Shown: one piece after another, positions 7,767 to 16,190 of the stretch
How positions within the stretch are numbered: position 1 is the stretch's first letter
How the letters are laid out: the number at the start of each line of letters is the position of its first letter
Assembly: GCA_038247175.1 (NCBI GenBank)
Contig: JBBRVD010000015.1
Span: 1-34,834 of the forward strand
Source: CAISIP01 sp038247175
Lineage (GTDB): Bacteria; Pseudomonadota; Gammaproteobacteria; Burkholderiales; Burkholderiaceae_C
Direction of reading: 5' to 3'
Length of the DNA: 34,834 nucleotides
The notes under the pieces: model-generated
What the model saw: only the letters and a program-made list of their open reading frames with translations
What the model was told of the DNA's origin: nothing
Database searches by the model: none
Program-made: the position numbers and the translations under genes

Positions 7767-8063
7767 ATCAGGCAGACCCCAACCCTTCAGCTGGCGCGGC
7801 TGCCGGCGGCTGCACATCCGGGCCTTCGCTGCGGGCCCTGCGCGCCAGCCAGCGAGCAGGTGGTCAGTGGCAAGGCCGCTGCGTGCGGTCGTCGGGCTTG
7901 CAATGCGTCACCTTGGTCACAAACGCTGACATCTTGCCGCTCAATCGGGCGGACCGTGTGCCGATCTCCTGGCATGCCAAGCCACATAGCACGTTCACGT
8001 ATTCCAAGCCATGCCGCACATGTCGACAACCTGAATCCCGGACCGGCTTCGCCCGGCATCGGC
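7767..8063. other. 297-bp non-coding stretch with a weak sigma-54-like box
   Basis: No convincing gene is seen between the deacetylase stop and the lipoprotein, although the lipoprotein frame stays open back to 7860. At 7868-7882 the sequence TGGCAAGGCCGCTGC keeps the GG-N10-GC core of a sigma-54 promoter and 9 of 11 consensus bases by my count. Such cores are frequent by chance in GC-rich DNA, so this is only a candidate. The gap suggests the lipoprotein has its own promoter rather than being the last gene of the preceding operon. Confidence 0.3.
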
Positions 8064-8084
8064 TTGACTGCGGCTGCCTGGCGG

Positions 8085-9245
8085 ATGGCCCTGTGCCTGG
8101 GTGCAGCCATGTTCGCGCTGGCCGGTTGCGGCGGCGGCGGCGGTGGCAGTGACGGTGGCGCCAGTCCAGCCGACACGGGCGCCGACGAGCCGAGCGCGAC
8201 GGCGCTGGCCGCGCGGTCCCGGACACGCCCCGGCACCAAGGTCGACACCACCACGATCACCACAACCACCACCACGACCAGCATCGCGAACAACTTCGAT
8301 GCCGAAGGTTGGGCCAAGTGGCAGCGGCGCTCGGCACCGGTCTATAGCGGTCCCTATGCACTGGTGGGCGACCCCAGCGTCCTGCGTGACGGTGCGCTGC
8401 TGCGCATGTTCCACACCTGCTATGACGTGGTGCGCCAAGGCCCTGCCATCTGCCAAGTCACTTCGATTGACGGACTGTCGTGGACCCCCGTGGCGGTGCA
8501 GGACCCGTTGCCAGGGCGCATGCTGCACACCCGCCCGGGAAAGTGGGACGACACCCACGAGACGCCCCTGGCGATCAAGTTCAAGGGCGAGTACCTGCTG
8601 TACTACGCCGGCTACCAGAACCGGGGTGGACATCTCGCGTCGCTGCCGATCCAGATCGGGCTCGCAACATCCATGGACGGTGAGAACTTCTCGCCCGTTT
8701 CGGACGCGCCGATCATGTCGGTCTCGTCCGCCGGCATGGACAGCGATGCGGTGTTCAGCCCCACCATCATTGAGCACGACGGTGGACTGGTCATGCTCTA
8801 CACCGCCTATTGCCTGGACACCTGCACGCAGGGCAAGGGTGTGTATGTGATGGCGGCCACGTCCGCCGATGGGCGAAACTGGACCAAGATCGATCGCCCG
8901 GTGATCGCACGCGCCGAGCTGCCCATGGGCGTGACCGACATCGCCGAGGTGCATGTCGCACGCGCGGCCGACCAGCAGTACTACCTGTTCGCGACCTACT
9001 TGTATGCCGCCGGCAAGGGCCACGAGATCGGCATCGGCAAGGCTGCCACGCCGTTCGGACCATGGCAGTTTTCGACAGCTCCGATCGTGCGTCGTGTGGC
9101 CGACGGGTTTGACGACATCGGACCCATCGCCCCCACCGTGTTGATGGAGAACGGCAGGGTCCGCATGTGGTTCCACGGCTTCTCGACCGTGCCGCAGGCC
9201 CAGATCGGCTACGCCGAAGCGGCCTGGCCGCTGCGCGCACCCTGA
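8085..9245 (+). CDS. Secreted beta-propeller lipoprotein (GH43/GH32/GH130-like fold), paralogue of the 711-aa protein
   Basis: From the ATG at 8085 the product (386 aa) opens with a hydrophobic signal and lipobox FALAGC, followed by six Gly, an Ala/Ser linker and a threonine run (TTTITTTTTTT). A TTG at 8064 would add TAAAWR, giving the signal peptide a positive charge, so it may be the true start. The rest is a five-bladed-propeller-type domain with the superfamily hallmarks GDPSVLRDG, RPGKWDDTHETP, SDAVFSPTII and RMWFHGFS. The lipidated Cys has Gly at +2, so outer-membrane placement is expected. The enzyme class and sugar are unknown, and it may bind rather than cut. Over 86 hand-aligned residues it shares 53 identities with the C-terminal part of the protein at 31196-33331. 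Confidence 0.75.
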   Translation: MALCLGAAMFALAGCGGGGGGSDGGASPADTGADEPSATALAARSRTRPGTKVDTTTITTTTTTTSIANNFDAEGWAKWQRRSAPVYSGPYALVGDPSVLRDGALLRMFHTCYDVVRQGPAICQVTSIDGLSWTPVAVQDPLPGRMLHTRPGKWDDTHETPLAIKFKGEYLLYYAGYQNRGGHLASLPIQIGLATSMDGENFSPVSDAPIMSVSSAGMDSDAVFSPTIIEHDGGLVMLYTAYCLDTCTQGKGVYVMAATSADGRNWTKIDRPVIARAELPMGVTDIAEVHVARAADQQYYLFATYLYAAGKGHEIGIGKAATPFGPWQFSTAPIVRRVADGFDDIGPIAPTVLMENGRVRMWFHGFSTVPQAQIGYAEAAWPLRAP

Positions 9246-9298
9246 AGATTGCACTGACCACCGTGTGCCGCGCGTCTGCGCCCGAGGCAACACGGACG

Positions 9299-9322
9299 GG
9301 CGCTTGCTCTCGAAGCAACGCC
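9299..9322. terminator. Putative bidirectional stem-loop between convergent genes
   Basis: In the 141-bp gap between the lipoprotein and wcaI-like stops, GGCG-C-TTGCT pairs with AGCAA-CGCC around the loop CTCGA, giving nine base pairs with one bulged C. Its position between convergent genes suits a shared terminator, but no T-run follows on either strand, so the call is tentative. Confidence 0.3.
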
Positions 9323-9386
9323 GGACCACCCCAACACTTCTGGATCCCCTCGGGGCGGGCTGGGTGCAGTGCGGCCCTGGGGGCGC

Positions 9387-10634
9387 TCAGAGGATCGGGC
9401 CGGCTGCCAGTCGCAGCAAGGTCTCCTCAAGTCGCCCCAGCACGGCATCTCGCCCCAATTCGCGCACGGCGTACGCATGTGCAGCGCCTGCAAGCTCAGC
9501 CGCCAGGGCTGGCTCATCGCACAGCTTCGCGATGGCAAGGGCAAACGCAGCGGCGTCTTCTGGCGGAACGATCAGCCCGCGACCGGCCACCATGGCGGCA
9601 AGCTCCGTGTGCCGGTGAGCACCGACGACAGTTGCCCGGGCACTCGCGAACATGCCGCCAATCTTGGATGGCATCACCAGGTCGGCCGCTGCCGCACGCT
9701 GGGGCAACATGTGGACTGTGGCCGTGCGCAACAGCGCACCCAGGTTCTCGGCGGGCTGCAAGGGCAGAAACCGCACCCGCTCCAGCCCCGCGGCACCCGC
9801 CTCCAAGGATGCCCGCGCCGGGCCGTCTCCGACCAGCACGAACCACAGATCCTGCCGGCCTTGGAGCCTGCGCGCCGCCTCGACGATGGTCTCCAGGCCT
9901 TGCTTGCCTGCCATGTTGCCGGCATAGAGCGCCACGTGCGCCGCATGCGGGATGCCCAGATCGCGGCGATAGTCCACTCCGGGCGGATCAGGCGGCAGGT
10001 CGCCGACCCAGTTGGGAAAGACCGCGACACAGCCCGGCGCCAGACCCTTGCTGCACAGGCGGTCGGCCATGGTGGACGAGATGGTGGAGACCTGATCGGC
10101 ACTGCGCAGCAATGTCGACTCAAATGCCAGGGCCAGCCGTCGCGCGAAGCGGCCACGCACGATGCCGAGCTCGAACGCAGCATCCACCTCCAGATCCTGC
10201 ACGTGCAGCCAGGCACGCGCACCGGCCACGCGCGCGGCCAGCCAGACAGGCAGATACGACAGCAGCGGTGGCTCCACCGCGATGATCACCTGCGGCTTCC
10301 AGCGTGCGGCTGCCAGCAGGATCGGCAAGCTGCTGGCCGCATGGCTCAGCGCGTACACGGTGCGCGCCAACCCGCCGGGGCGTGACGGGATCCAGGCCGG
10401 GCACCGACGCACATCCACACCGTCGCGCCGCTCGCGCGTGTACCGCCACGCGGACCAGCCTGCGGGCGTGCGCCAGACCGGGTAGTGCGGCGCTGCCGTC
10501 ACCACCCGCACGTCGTGCCCGCGGGAGGCGAGCCACTGCGCCGCCTCGGCGTTGTACTTGCCGATCGAAATCAGCTCGGGTGCGTAGTAGGGTGAATGCA
10601 GCAGGATGCGCAAGCGGGTCCGCTCTGCGGTCAT
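9387..10634 (-). CDS. WcaI-like GT4 glycosyltransferase
   Basis: A 415-aa GT-B glycosyltransferase resembling WcaI of colanic-acid synthesis. It starts RLRILLHSPYYAPELISIGK, a WcaI-type N-terminus, and continues with GHDVRVVTAAPHYP, VEPPLLSY and HVQDLEVDAAFELGI. The C-terminal domain has YAGNMAGKQGLETI, LVGDGPAR and PSKIGGMFASARA. The chosen start at 10634 gives the ATGA overlap with the upstream epimerase; an in-frame ATG at 10649 is the alternative. It is the last gene of the eleven-gene operon and should add one sugar to the lipid-linked repeat unit in the cytoplasm. The donor sugar is not determinable here. Confidence 0.88.
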   Translation of the reverse strand: MTAERTRLRILLHSPYYAPELISIGKYNAEAAQWLASRGHDVRVVTAAPHYPVWRTPAGWSAWRYTRERRDGVDVRRCPAWIPSRPGGLARTVYALSHAASSLPILLAAARWKPQVIIAVEPPLLSYLPVWLAARVAGARAWLHVQDLEVDAAFELGIVRGRFARRLALAFESTLLRSADQVSTISSTMADRLCSKGLAPGCVAVFPNWVGDLPPDPPGVDYRRDLGIPHAAHVALYAGNMAGKQGLETIVEAARRLQGRQDLWFVLVGDGPARASLEAGAAGLERVRFLPLQPAENLGALLRTATVHMLPQRAAAADLVMPSKIGGMFASARATVVGAHRHTELAAMVAGRGLIVPPEDAAAFALAIAKLCDEPALAAELAGAAHAYAVRELGRDAVLGRLEETLLRLAAGPIL

Positions 10635-11593
10635 TCGGCCTGCATCCATCCCACGGTACGCTGCACACCCGTGTCCAGAGTGAACGGCAGCTCACCACAA
10701 ACGGAACGCAAGTCCGACGTGTCGTGCAGCATCTCGGTCACCAGATTGTCGAGACGGAACGAGGTGAGCGGGACGCTGCGCCAACCAAGCTTCGACACGA
10801 GGTCGCCCACCCCCGCCACCGCCCGCATGGCGGTCATCGGCACTTCGCGGATCGGCGGGGCGCCAAAGGCTTGCCGCACTTTGCCGCCCCAATCGAGGAC
10901 CTCAATGGGATCGTAGTCAGCCAGGTAGAACATTCCGTCCTGAACCGCATCCGCAGGGGCAACCAGAAGCTGCTGCAGCTGGTGAACGCTGTTGCCCACA
11001 TAGCCGAAGGACTTTCGCACCCGGACTCCCTTGGGATGCACGTAACGGCCCTGCCGAATGGCGTCAAAGAAATTGCGATAAGGGACGTGGAACCAAGGCC
11101 CCCAGATCGAGGTCGGCCGCACGATGGTCCAGGCGAACGGCCGGCCTTGGATGCCACGGACCAACTGCTCGCCGACGACCTTGCTTTCGCCATACGGGGT
11201 GGTGGGTTGGTAATCCACCGGGGACTTCGGCTGGTAGCCGATGCGGCACACCAGGCGTGACGACGCAAACACGACACGACCAGCCGACGACCCGGCCGCA
11301 GCATCGATCACGTTCTGGACACCGTCGGTGTTGGCCCGGTAATCAGCAACCGTGGCACCGTTGAGGTCAGTCCGTGCGGCAAGGTGCACGACCGCGTCTG
11401 GCCTGAACTGCCGCATGGCCTGCGTCAGGCGGTCGCCATCCAGGATGTCGACCGCCTGCCAGTGGCGGGCCAGCTCCGGTGTCGGGGGCGCCTTGAGGTC
11501 GAGGTTCCTGACCTCATGCCCGGCCCGCAGCAGCGCTTCGACCAGATTGGTGCCGATGAACCCGGACCCGCCCGTCACAACGATCCTGTTCAT
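10631..11593 (-). CDS. NAD-dependent sugar epimerase/dehydratase (extended SDR)
   Basis: A 320-aa extended short-chain dehydrogenase. The nucleotide-binding motif TGGSGFIG lies at residues 7-14 and the catalytic YGESK at 134-138 (Tyr134, Lys138), with VVHLAARTD and IVRPTSIWGPW as further family marks. Such enzymes epimerise, reduce or dehydrate nucleotide sugars using bound NAD(P). The expected catalytic Thr/Ser region reads FASSRLV. Substrate is not assignable. A 120-bp gap (11594-11713) separates it from the upstream epimerase, the largest gap in this operon, with no promoter or gene I could support. Its stop overlaps the wcaI-like start. Confidence 0.88.
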   Translation of the reverse strand: MNRIVVTGGSGFIGTNLVEALLRAGHEVRNLDLKAPPTPELARHWQAVDILDGDRLTQAMRQFRPDAVVHLAARTDLNGATVADYRANTDGVQNVIDAAAGSSAGRVVFASSRLVCRIGYQPKSPVDYQPTTPYGESKVVGEQLVRGIQGRPFAWTIVRPTSIWGPWFHVPYRNFFDAIRQGRYVHPKGVRVRKSFGYVGNSVHQLQQLLVAPADAVQDGMFYLADYDPIEVLDWGGKVRQAFGAPPIREVPMTAMRAVAGVGDLVSKLGWRSVPLTSFRLDNLVTEMLHDTSDLRSVCGELPFTLDTGVQRTVGWMQAE

Positions 11594-11713
11594 GGTCGGT
11601 CAAGTGCTCCGGTCGAGGAGAGGGCGCACGCAACACAGGCGGGCTTCACGCGGTCGTCCATCCAGGCGGGGGCATGTTGCGCAGCCGGGCGCATCCGCGT
11701 TGGCATGAAGGCA

Positions 11714-12709
11714 TCAGTGTTCAACTGCCATGCTCCGCGCATCCTGGGCTGCAGCGCTTGGTGCCAAGTAGTCGGGCGATGCAATGCAGGCCTGCAAACC
11801 CTGCTCCAGCGAATACGCTGGCGTCCAACCCAGCGCCTGAAGCTTGGTGCTGTTGATCGACTGCTCGCGGATCTCCTGGAAATTGCTTGGCTTGTCAACG
11901 ATCGAGATGCCACCTCGGTAATCCATCAGCCGGCAGATCATTTCAACCAGGTTGTTGATCGATACCGTTTCAGTGCCGCCGATGCAATAGACCTCTCCGC
12001 GGCCAGCCACCCGGGTGATGAGCAGAAGGCCATCAATGACATCGTCGATGTAGACAAACTCTCGCACATAGTCCTTCACACCCGTGAAGATCAATGGCTG
12101 TTCACCCCTGCGGATGGATCGGATGCAGTTGGGAATGATGCGGGTGAAGTTGGGGTCGCCCGGCCCATAGACATTGGACGAACGGACGATGTTGATGGGC
12201 AGTGCATAGTTGTGCAGGTAGTTTTGCGCCACGATGTCCTGGCAGGCTTTGGTCGACTCGTAGGTGTACTTGGGAACGAAGGCCGTTTCCTCGTTGTAAG
12301 GTGGTGCGGCATGGCCGTAGACCTTGTCCGAGGTAAAAATGACGATGCGTTCGACCGTGTTGATGCCTGCATTGCGTACAGCCTCCAGCAACGTGACCGT
12401 GCCCATCACGTTGGTGAGATAGGCGTTCATCGGATCGTTGGCGCACTTGCGCACGATCGAATTGGACGCGAAGTGGTAGATCGTCGAAATCTCGTTGCGG
12501 CTGATCAGGTCCGACATGAAGGCGTAGTCATTGAGACTGCCACGCACCGTGATCACGCCGGACTGCTGCGGTTCGCGCAGAGGGTTGGACTGGTGGTACA
12601 GCAAGATCAACCGCGTGCGCCCGTCCTTGGTGTCGGCGGCCAGGCGCCGCGCGAGCATGGACCCAATGAACCCGGCAGCCCCGGTGATGAGAATCGTGTT
12701 CGTCTTCAT
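11714..12709 (-). CDS. NAD-dependent nucleotide-sugar 4,6-dehydratase/epimerase family protein
   Basis: A 331-aa extended SDR from the ATG at 12709, which has AGGG seven to eight bases upstream; a TTG at 12715 overlaps the flippase stop. TGAAGFIG sits at residues 9-16, the catalytic tetrad region has FTSDKVYG (126-129 TSDK) and YESTK (Tyr150, Lys154), and RSSNVYGPGD follows. The SDKVYG motif resembles CDP-glucose 4,6-dehydratases, which produce 4-keto-6-deoxy sugars, but this is family-level evidence only. Codon use looks slightly less GC-biased than its neighbours (many ATC/AAT/ATT codons), a possible sign of separate acquisition. It probably supplies a modified sugar donor for the operon's glycosyltransferases. 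Confidence 0.85.
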   Translation of the reverse strand: MKTNTILITGAAGFIGSMLARRLAADTKDGRTRLILLYHQSNPLREPQQSGVITVRGSLNDYAFMSDLISRNEISTIYHFASNSIVRKCANDPMNAYLTNVMGTVTLLEAVRNAGINTVERIVIFTSDKVYGHAAPPYNEETAFVPKYTYESTKACQDIVAQNYLHNYALPINIVRSSNVYGPGDPNFTRIIPNCIRSIRRGEQPLIFTGVKDYVREFVYIDDVIDGLLLITRVAGRGEVYCIGGTETVSINNLVEMICRLMDYRGGISIVDKPSNFQEIREQSINSTKLQALGWTPAYSLEQGLQACIASPDYLAPSAAAQDARSMAVEH

Positions 12710-12711
12710 GG

Positions 12712-14346
12712 TCAATCCCTTCGCTTCGAAGAAGTGTGGACAAAAAACTCGTCGGGTTCAGCCGCCAATCGACTGGTGGACTTGCCCGCGCCGGATGCCC
12801 TGCGCCTGACGGCTGCGCCGAGAATCCCCCAGAGCAGGCGGCCTGTGGGGTTCAGACGCCACAGCGCCAAGGTGTACGCAGCCAGGGCCGCACCGACCAC
12901 TGACGATCGCCCGGTGGCAGTCCACATCGGCAGCAGGCTGTCGACACGCAGGCCAAACAGGCCGACGGCGGCGGCACCGACCAAGGCAGCCAGCGTGTGC
13001 ATTGGTCTGAGCAACCGCCAGCCCGCGCCCTCGCTGCCATGCACGCCCACCAGCGTTGCCAGACATCCCACCAGCATGGCCAGCGCGACCTGCGCGTACA
13101 GCTCCGATGTGGAGGCTCCTGGATCCGAGGGCCCGCCGAACGTCACGGCGCACAGCACCAGGCCAAGCGCCAGCAGATGGCCGAGTACCGGCCAGCGCAT
13201 GCGGCCGCTGGACAGCGCCAGGTTCATGGCAGGGTCGGTGAGGCTGTAACCCAGCCAAGCCACCAGCGAGGCAGCCAGGGCGGCAATGAAGGCCGACTCA
13301 TTCCGACCCACCAGTGCCACCGACAGGATGTGGGCGCAGCCGATGCTGGCCGCGAAGATCGGCAACGAGAAGAGTTGCAGCGCAGCGAACGACTTTGCAT
13401 AGGCTTGGTGACGCATGTCTGCGCCATCCGCGTCGCCGGCCACGGGTGCCAGTCTGGGGACCAGCACCCGCAGAGCCGAGGCCATCAGCGCACGCACACC
13501 TTTGCCGATGCGGAAGGCGAGATCGAAATAGGCCAGTTCGGCGAGATTGCCCGTTCGGGCCAGGGACAGCTTGACAAGGCTTTCAATGACCAGGAAACAC
13601 ATCACGAGGAGTTGCACCGACAAGCCGTAGCGCAGCGCATCACGCAAGACCACTGGCCGAAAGCGCGGCCGAATCCACCTGAGGCCGGGGGTCAGGTTGC
13701 GCAGAAGCAGCGCAAACAGCAGCAGCAACAGCGTGTTCTGCACCACGAAGGCCACCGCAAACCCTCGCATGCCCCATTGCGGCGCAACGGCAACCGTCAG
13801 CACCAATCCACACAGCAGCGCCGCTGCCGAGGCCAGGCTGCGCTCCACGAAACGCTGCTGACCGTCCAACGCGCCAGCCAGGGCATCGGCCACCCGATTC
13901 AGCCACAGACCGACCAACACGAAGCCAAGCCAATGCCCGGGCGGCGCCGCGGCGGCCGACGACGAGATCCAGCCCGACCACCATGGAAAGCTCAACCAGA
14001 CCAGCAGCAAAGCAATGCCCGTCGTCGCGGCCACGGTGACGACGATCGTTTCGATCGTCTCGAGCGCCTGTGCACGTGTTGGTTGGTGCGGGCCATGCAA
14101 CGCCACCGAAAGCTGGCGGATCAGCGCGTGGCTCAGGCCCAGATCGGCCATGCACGCCAGCATCCCGACCGCCATCAGCGACACCCAGGCCCCGACCTGG
14201 TCCGCACCGACGACCCGCACGAGGTAGCCATAGGTCGCCAGGGAGAACACCGTCTGCGCCGCCATCGCCATGAACGCTGCGCCCGCACTCACATGCAGCC
14301 GCCTGGCAGCAGGAGGTGCATTGCCCGGGGCCGGTGCCAGGCTCAC
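12712..14346 (-). CDS. Wzx-type polysaccharide flippase (PST/MATE-like)
   Basis: A 544-aa integral membrane protein with about 12-14 hydrophobic segments, beginning with an Ala-rich cytoplasmic leader then AFMAMAAQTVFSLATYGYL. Features such as VGADQVGAWVSLMAVG and DLGLSHALIRQLS match oligosaccharide flippases that turn undecaprenyl-linked repeat units across the inner membrane. The GTG start at 14346 overlaps the oxidoreductase stop (GTGA); an internal ATG about 25 codons in is an alternative. The protein ends with a basic tail. It is the only flippase in the window and so the likely Wzx partner of the polymerase at 23318-24778. Confidence 0.88.
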   Translation of the reverse strand: MSLAPAPGNAPPAARRLHVSAGAAFMAMAAQTVFSLATYGYLVRVVGADQVGAWVSLMAVGMLACMADLGLSHALIRQLSVALHGPHQPTRAQALETIETIVVTVAATTGIALLLVWLSFPWWSGWISSSAAAAPPGHWLGFVLVGLWLNRVADALAGALDGQQRFVERSLASAAALLCGLVLTVAVAPQWGMRGFAVAFVVQNTLLLLLFALLLRNLTPGLRWIRPRFRPVVLRDALRYGLSVQLLVMCFLVIESLVKLSLARTGNLAELAYFDLAFRIGKGVRALMASALRVLVPRLAPVAGDADGADMRHQAYAKSFAALQLFSLPIFAASIGCAHILSVALVGRNESAFIAALAASLVAWLGYSLTDPAMNLALSSGRMRWPVLGHLLALGLVLCAVTFGGPSDPGASTSELYAQVALAMLVGCLATLVGVHGSEGAGWRLLRPMHTLAALVGAAAVGLFGLRVDSLLPMWTATGRSSVVGAALAAYTLALWRLNPTGRLLWGILGAAVRRRASGAGKSTSRLAAEPDEFFVHTSSKRRD

Positions 14347-15461
14347 TGCGCGCCCGATTCAGGCCTACCCGTCAGCGCCACGGCCAACTCGTCGGCCACC
14401 CACACGCAATGGTCGATCTTGCCCGTGAACGCCGTGATGTAGCCGGGCTCGTGCCGGCGCACGATCGACGGCCGGGTGTCGGTGTTGTGCCGGTGCGCCA
14501 GCACCATGCGCGGTCCTTCGAGAAAGCCTTTCAGTCTGGCCGAGGCAAGCGCGGGCACGAAGCGGGTGCATGCCTGTCGAATCTGGTCGAATTTCTCGGC
14601 CCCATGGACCAGGCGCGCCGGTGCGCTGGCCTTGGTCCGCCAGGCTGCAGGCATGTGCGGCCCCACATGTTCAGCAATCACCGAGTGCGCCACGTGGTAC
14701 AGAAGGTAGGTGCCCGTCTGCCCGAAGGGCAACACGGTCATGAAGGGCCCATCCATGATCGAGACGCCGACCGGCGGATGGTCCCATTCGATGATGGGCA
14801 CCATCGTGTACTCGTACTGGTACTCGGGCACAGGGTGGCCGAGCTGCTCGGTCAAGGTGTTGACCTCTGCGTAGGTGCAGTTGACGACTGCATCGAAGTC
14901 ACGCGGTGCAGCGTCCTCCACCATCAACCGGAACCCGCTGCCATGCCGCTCGATGCGGTGGACCTGGGCGTTGAAGCAGGGCGTGATGCTGGCGGCGTGC
15001 AGGCGCTGCAGCATCAAATCAGCCAGGATGGCGCTGTCGTAGACAACCTCATCGGTCAACACGCCGAGATCCACCCCCCGGACCACCGGGTCGTACTGTG
15101 CAGGCTCGATGCGCTCGAAGCGCAACCCCATCCGCGTGCAGAACGCCAGGTACTGAGCCGGTGTGACCAGCGACCCTGCGCTGGCGATGAAGTAGGCGTT
15201 GGGGAATCCGCCGAGGATGCAGGGTGCGAACTCCTGGCGGAAGCGCTCGAAGCCCCGAATGCTCTGCCGCGCGGTTTCGTCGTCGCGCGGATAGTGGAAG
15301 CCCAGGTGCAGACGATTCTGGTTGTTGTAAGACGCGCCCATCAGCGGGCGTTCGCGGCGCTCGAACATGGTGACCGCCGCGCCCCGGGCTGCCAGCCTCA
15401 ACGCGGCCATGGCACCGAACGCCCCACAGCCGATGATCGCCACCGACATCCCACTAGACAT
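14343..15461 (-). CDS. FAD-dependent oxidoreductase (DAO family)
   Basis: A 372-aa flavoenzyme with the N-terminal dinucleotide-binding motif AIIGCGAFGAMAALRLAARG followed by FERRE, and the DAO-type segment ASYNNQNRLHLGFHYPRD. A middle substrate domain and a C-terminal return to the FAD domain (PGYITAFTGKIDHCVW) follow. The ATG at 15461, with a G-rich ribosome-binding stretch upstream, overlaps the preceding SDR stop by eight bases; the ATG at 15449 is possible. Members oxidise amines or hydroxy acids. In polysaccharide loci they are taken to modify a sugar or its substituent, but the substrate here is unknown. Confidence 0.82.
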   Translation of the reverse strand: MSSGMSVAIIGCGAFGAMAALRLAARGAAVTMFERRERPLMGASYNNQNRLHLGFHYPRDDETARQSIRGFERFRQEFAPCILGGFPNAYFIASAGSLVTPAQYLAFCTRMGLRFERIEPAQYDPVVRGVDLGVLTDEVVYDSAILADLMLQRLHAASITPCFNAQVHRIERHGSGFRLMVEDAAPRDFDAVVNCTYAEVNTLTEQLGHPVPEYQYEYTMVPIIEWDHPPVGVSIMDGPFMTVLPFGQTGTYLLYHVAHSVIAEHVGPHMPAAWRTKASAPARLVHGAEKFDQIRQACTRFVPALASARLKGFLEGPRMVLAHRHNTDTRPSIVRRHEPGYITAFTGKIDHCVWVADELAVALTGRPESGAQ

Positions 15462-16176
15462 GCGCGCCCCCGTTGATGCGAATGACCTGGCCATTCAGGT
15501 TGGCCCAGGCCGGCTCGCAGAGATTGAAAAGCACCGCCGCCACTTCCTGGGGCGTCGTGAGTCGTCCGGTCGGCGTCTGCGACCGGTGGTGCTCGCGCCG
15601 CTCCTGCGCCATGTCGACGTACATGCGGCTGCCATCGATCAGCGCAGGCGCCAATGCGTTGACGCGCAGGCCCGGGGCCAGCCATATGGCCAGCGACTTG
15701 ACGAAGCCGATCAGCGCAGCTTTGGAGGCGGCATAGATCGGGTCGAAGCTGCCGCGCTCGCCGGAGATCGACGACACCATCCAGACCTGGGCGCCATGCC
15801 GGAACCCGGGCAGCAAGCGCCGCAGCAGCGCCACCTGGCCGCAGAAGTTGGTGTCCATCACCGTCTGCAACAGGGCGTCGTCGTAATCCGCAAGGGCCTT
15901 GCCGGGCAACAACCCGGCCATGAAGACTGCGACATCCAGGGTGCCGAAGCGCGGCACCAGGTCAGCCGCCAGTGCATCCAGTGACATCGTCTGGGTCAAG
16001 TCGAGACGCACCATTTCCGTGGCATCGGGCAATCCTTCGTGCATGCCGCTGCGGGTGGTGGCAAGCACCCGTGCACCAGACGACAGAAACAGCCGGGCCA
16101 GTTCGGGACCGAATGAACTGCTTGCGCCAACCAGCAGCACACGGCGCTGGCCGACAGGGTGTGATGCGCCAGTCAT
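15454..16176 (-). CDS. Short-chain dehydrogenase/reductase (classical SDR)
   Basis: A 240-aa classical SDR. The cofactor loop is GASSSFG (residues 17-23), the catalytic Ser lies in VSSISG (about 135-136) and the catalytic pair is YAASK (Tyr148, Lys152). The fold normally carries out NAD(P)-dependent oxidation or reduction of an alcohol or keto group. Located between the WcaJ-type gene (14-bp gap) and the FAD oxidoreductase (8-bp overlap), it probably acts with the latter on the same sugar-derived intermediate (inference). No signal peptide, so cytoplasmic. Confidence 0.85.
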   Translation of the reverse strand: MTGASHPVGQRRVLLVGASSSFGPELARLFLSSGARVLATTRSGMHEGLPDATEMVRLDLTQTMSLDALAADLVPRFGTLDVAVFMAGLLPGKALADYDDALLQTVMDTNFCGQVALLRRLLPGFRHGAQVWMVSSISGERGSFDPIYAASKAALIGFVKSLAIWLAPGLRVNALAPALIDGSRMYVDMAQERREHHRSQTPTGRLTTPQEVAAVLFNLCEPAWANLNGQVIRINGGAHV

Positions 16177-16190
16177 TTCCGCCGGGCTCC

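Noticed and set aside
11384..13249. A 621-residue open frame on the plus strand, and similar long plus-strand frames at 12997-14442, 16590-17696, 19614-21083 and 27257-28672
   Set aside because: They lie antisense to genes with clear family motifs, have shadow-like composition rich in Arg, His, Gln and Pro, and show no domain. High-GC coding DNA commonly leaves such open antisense frames.
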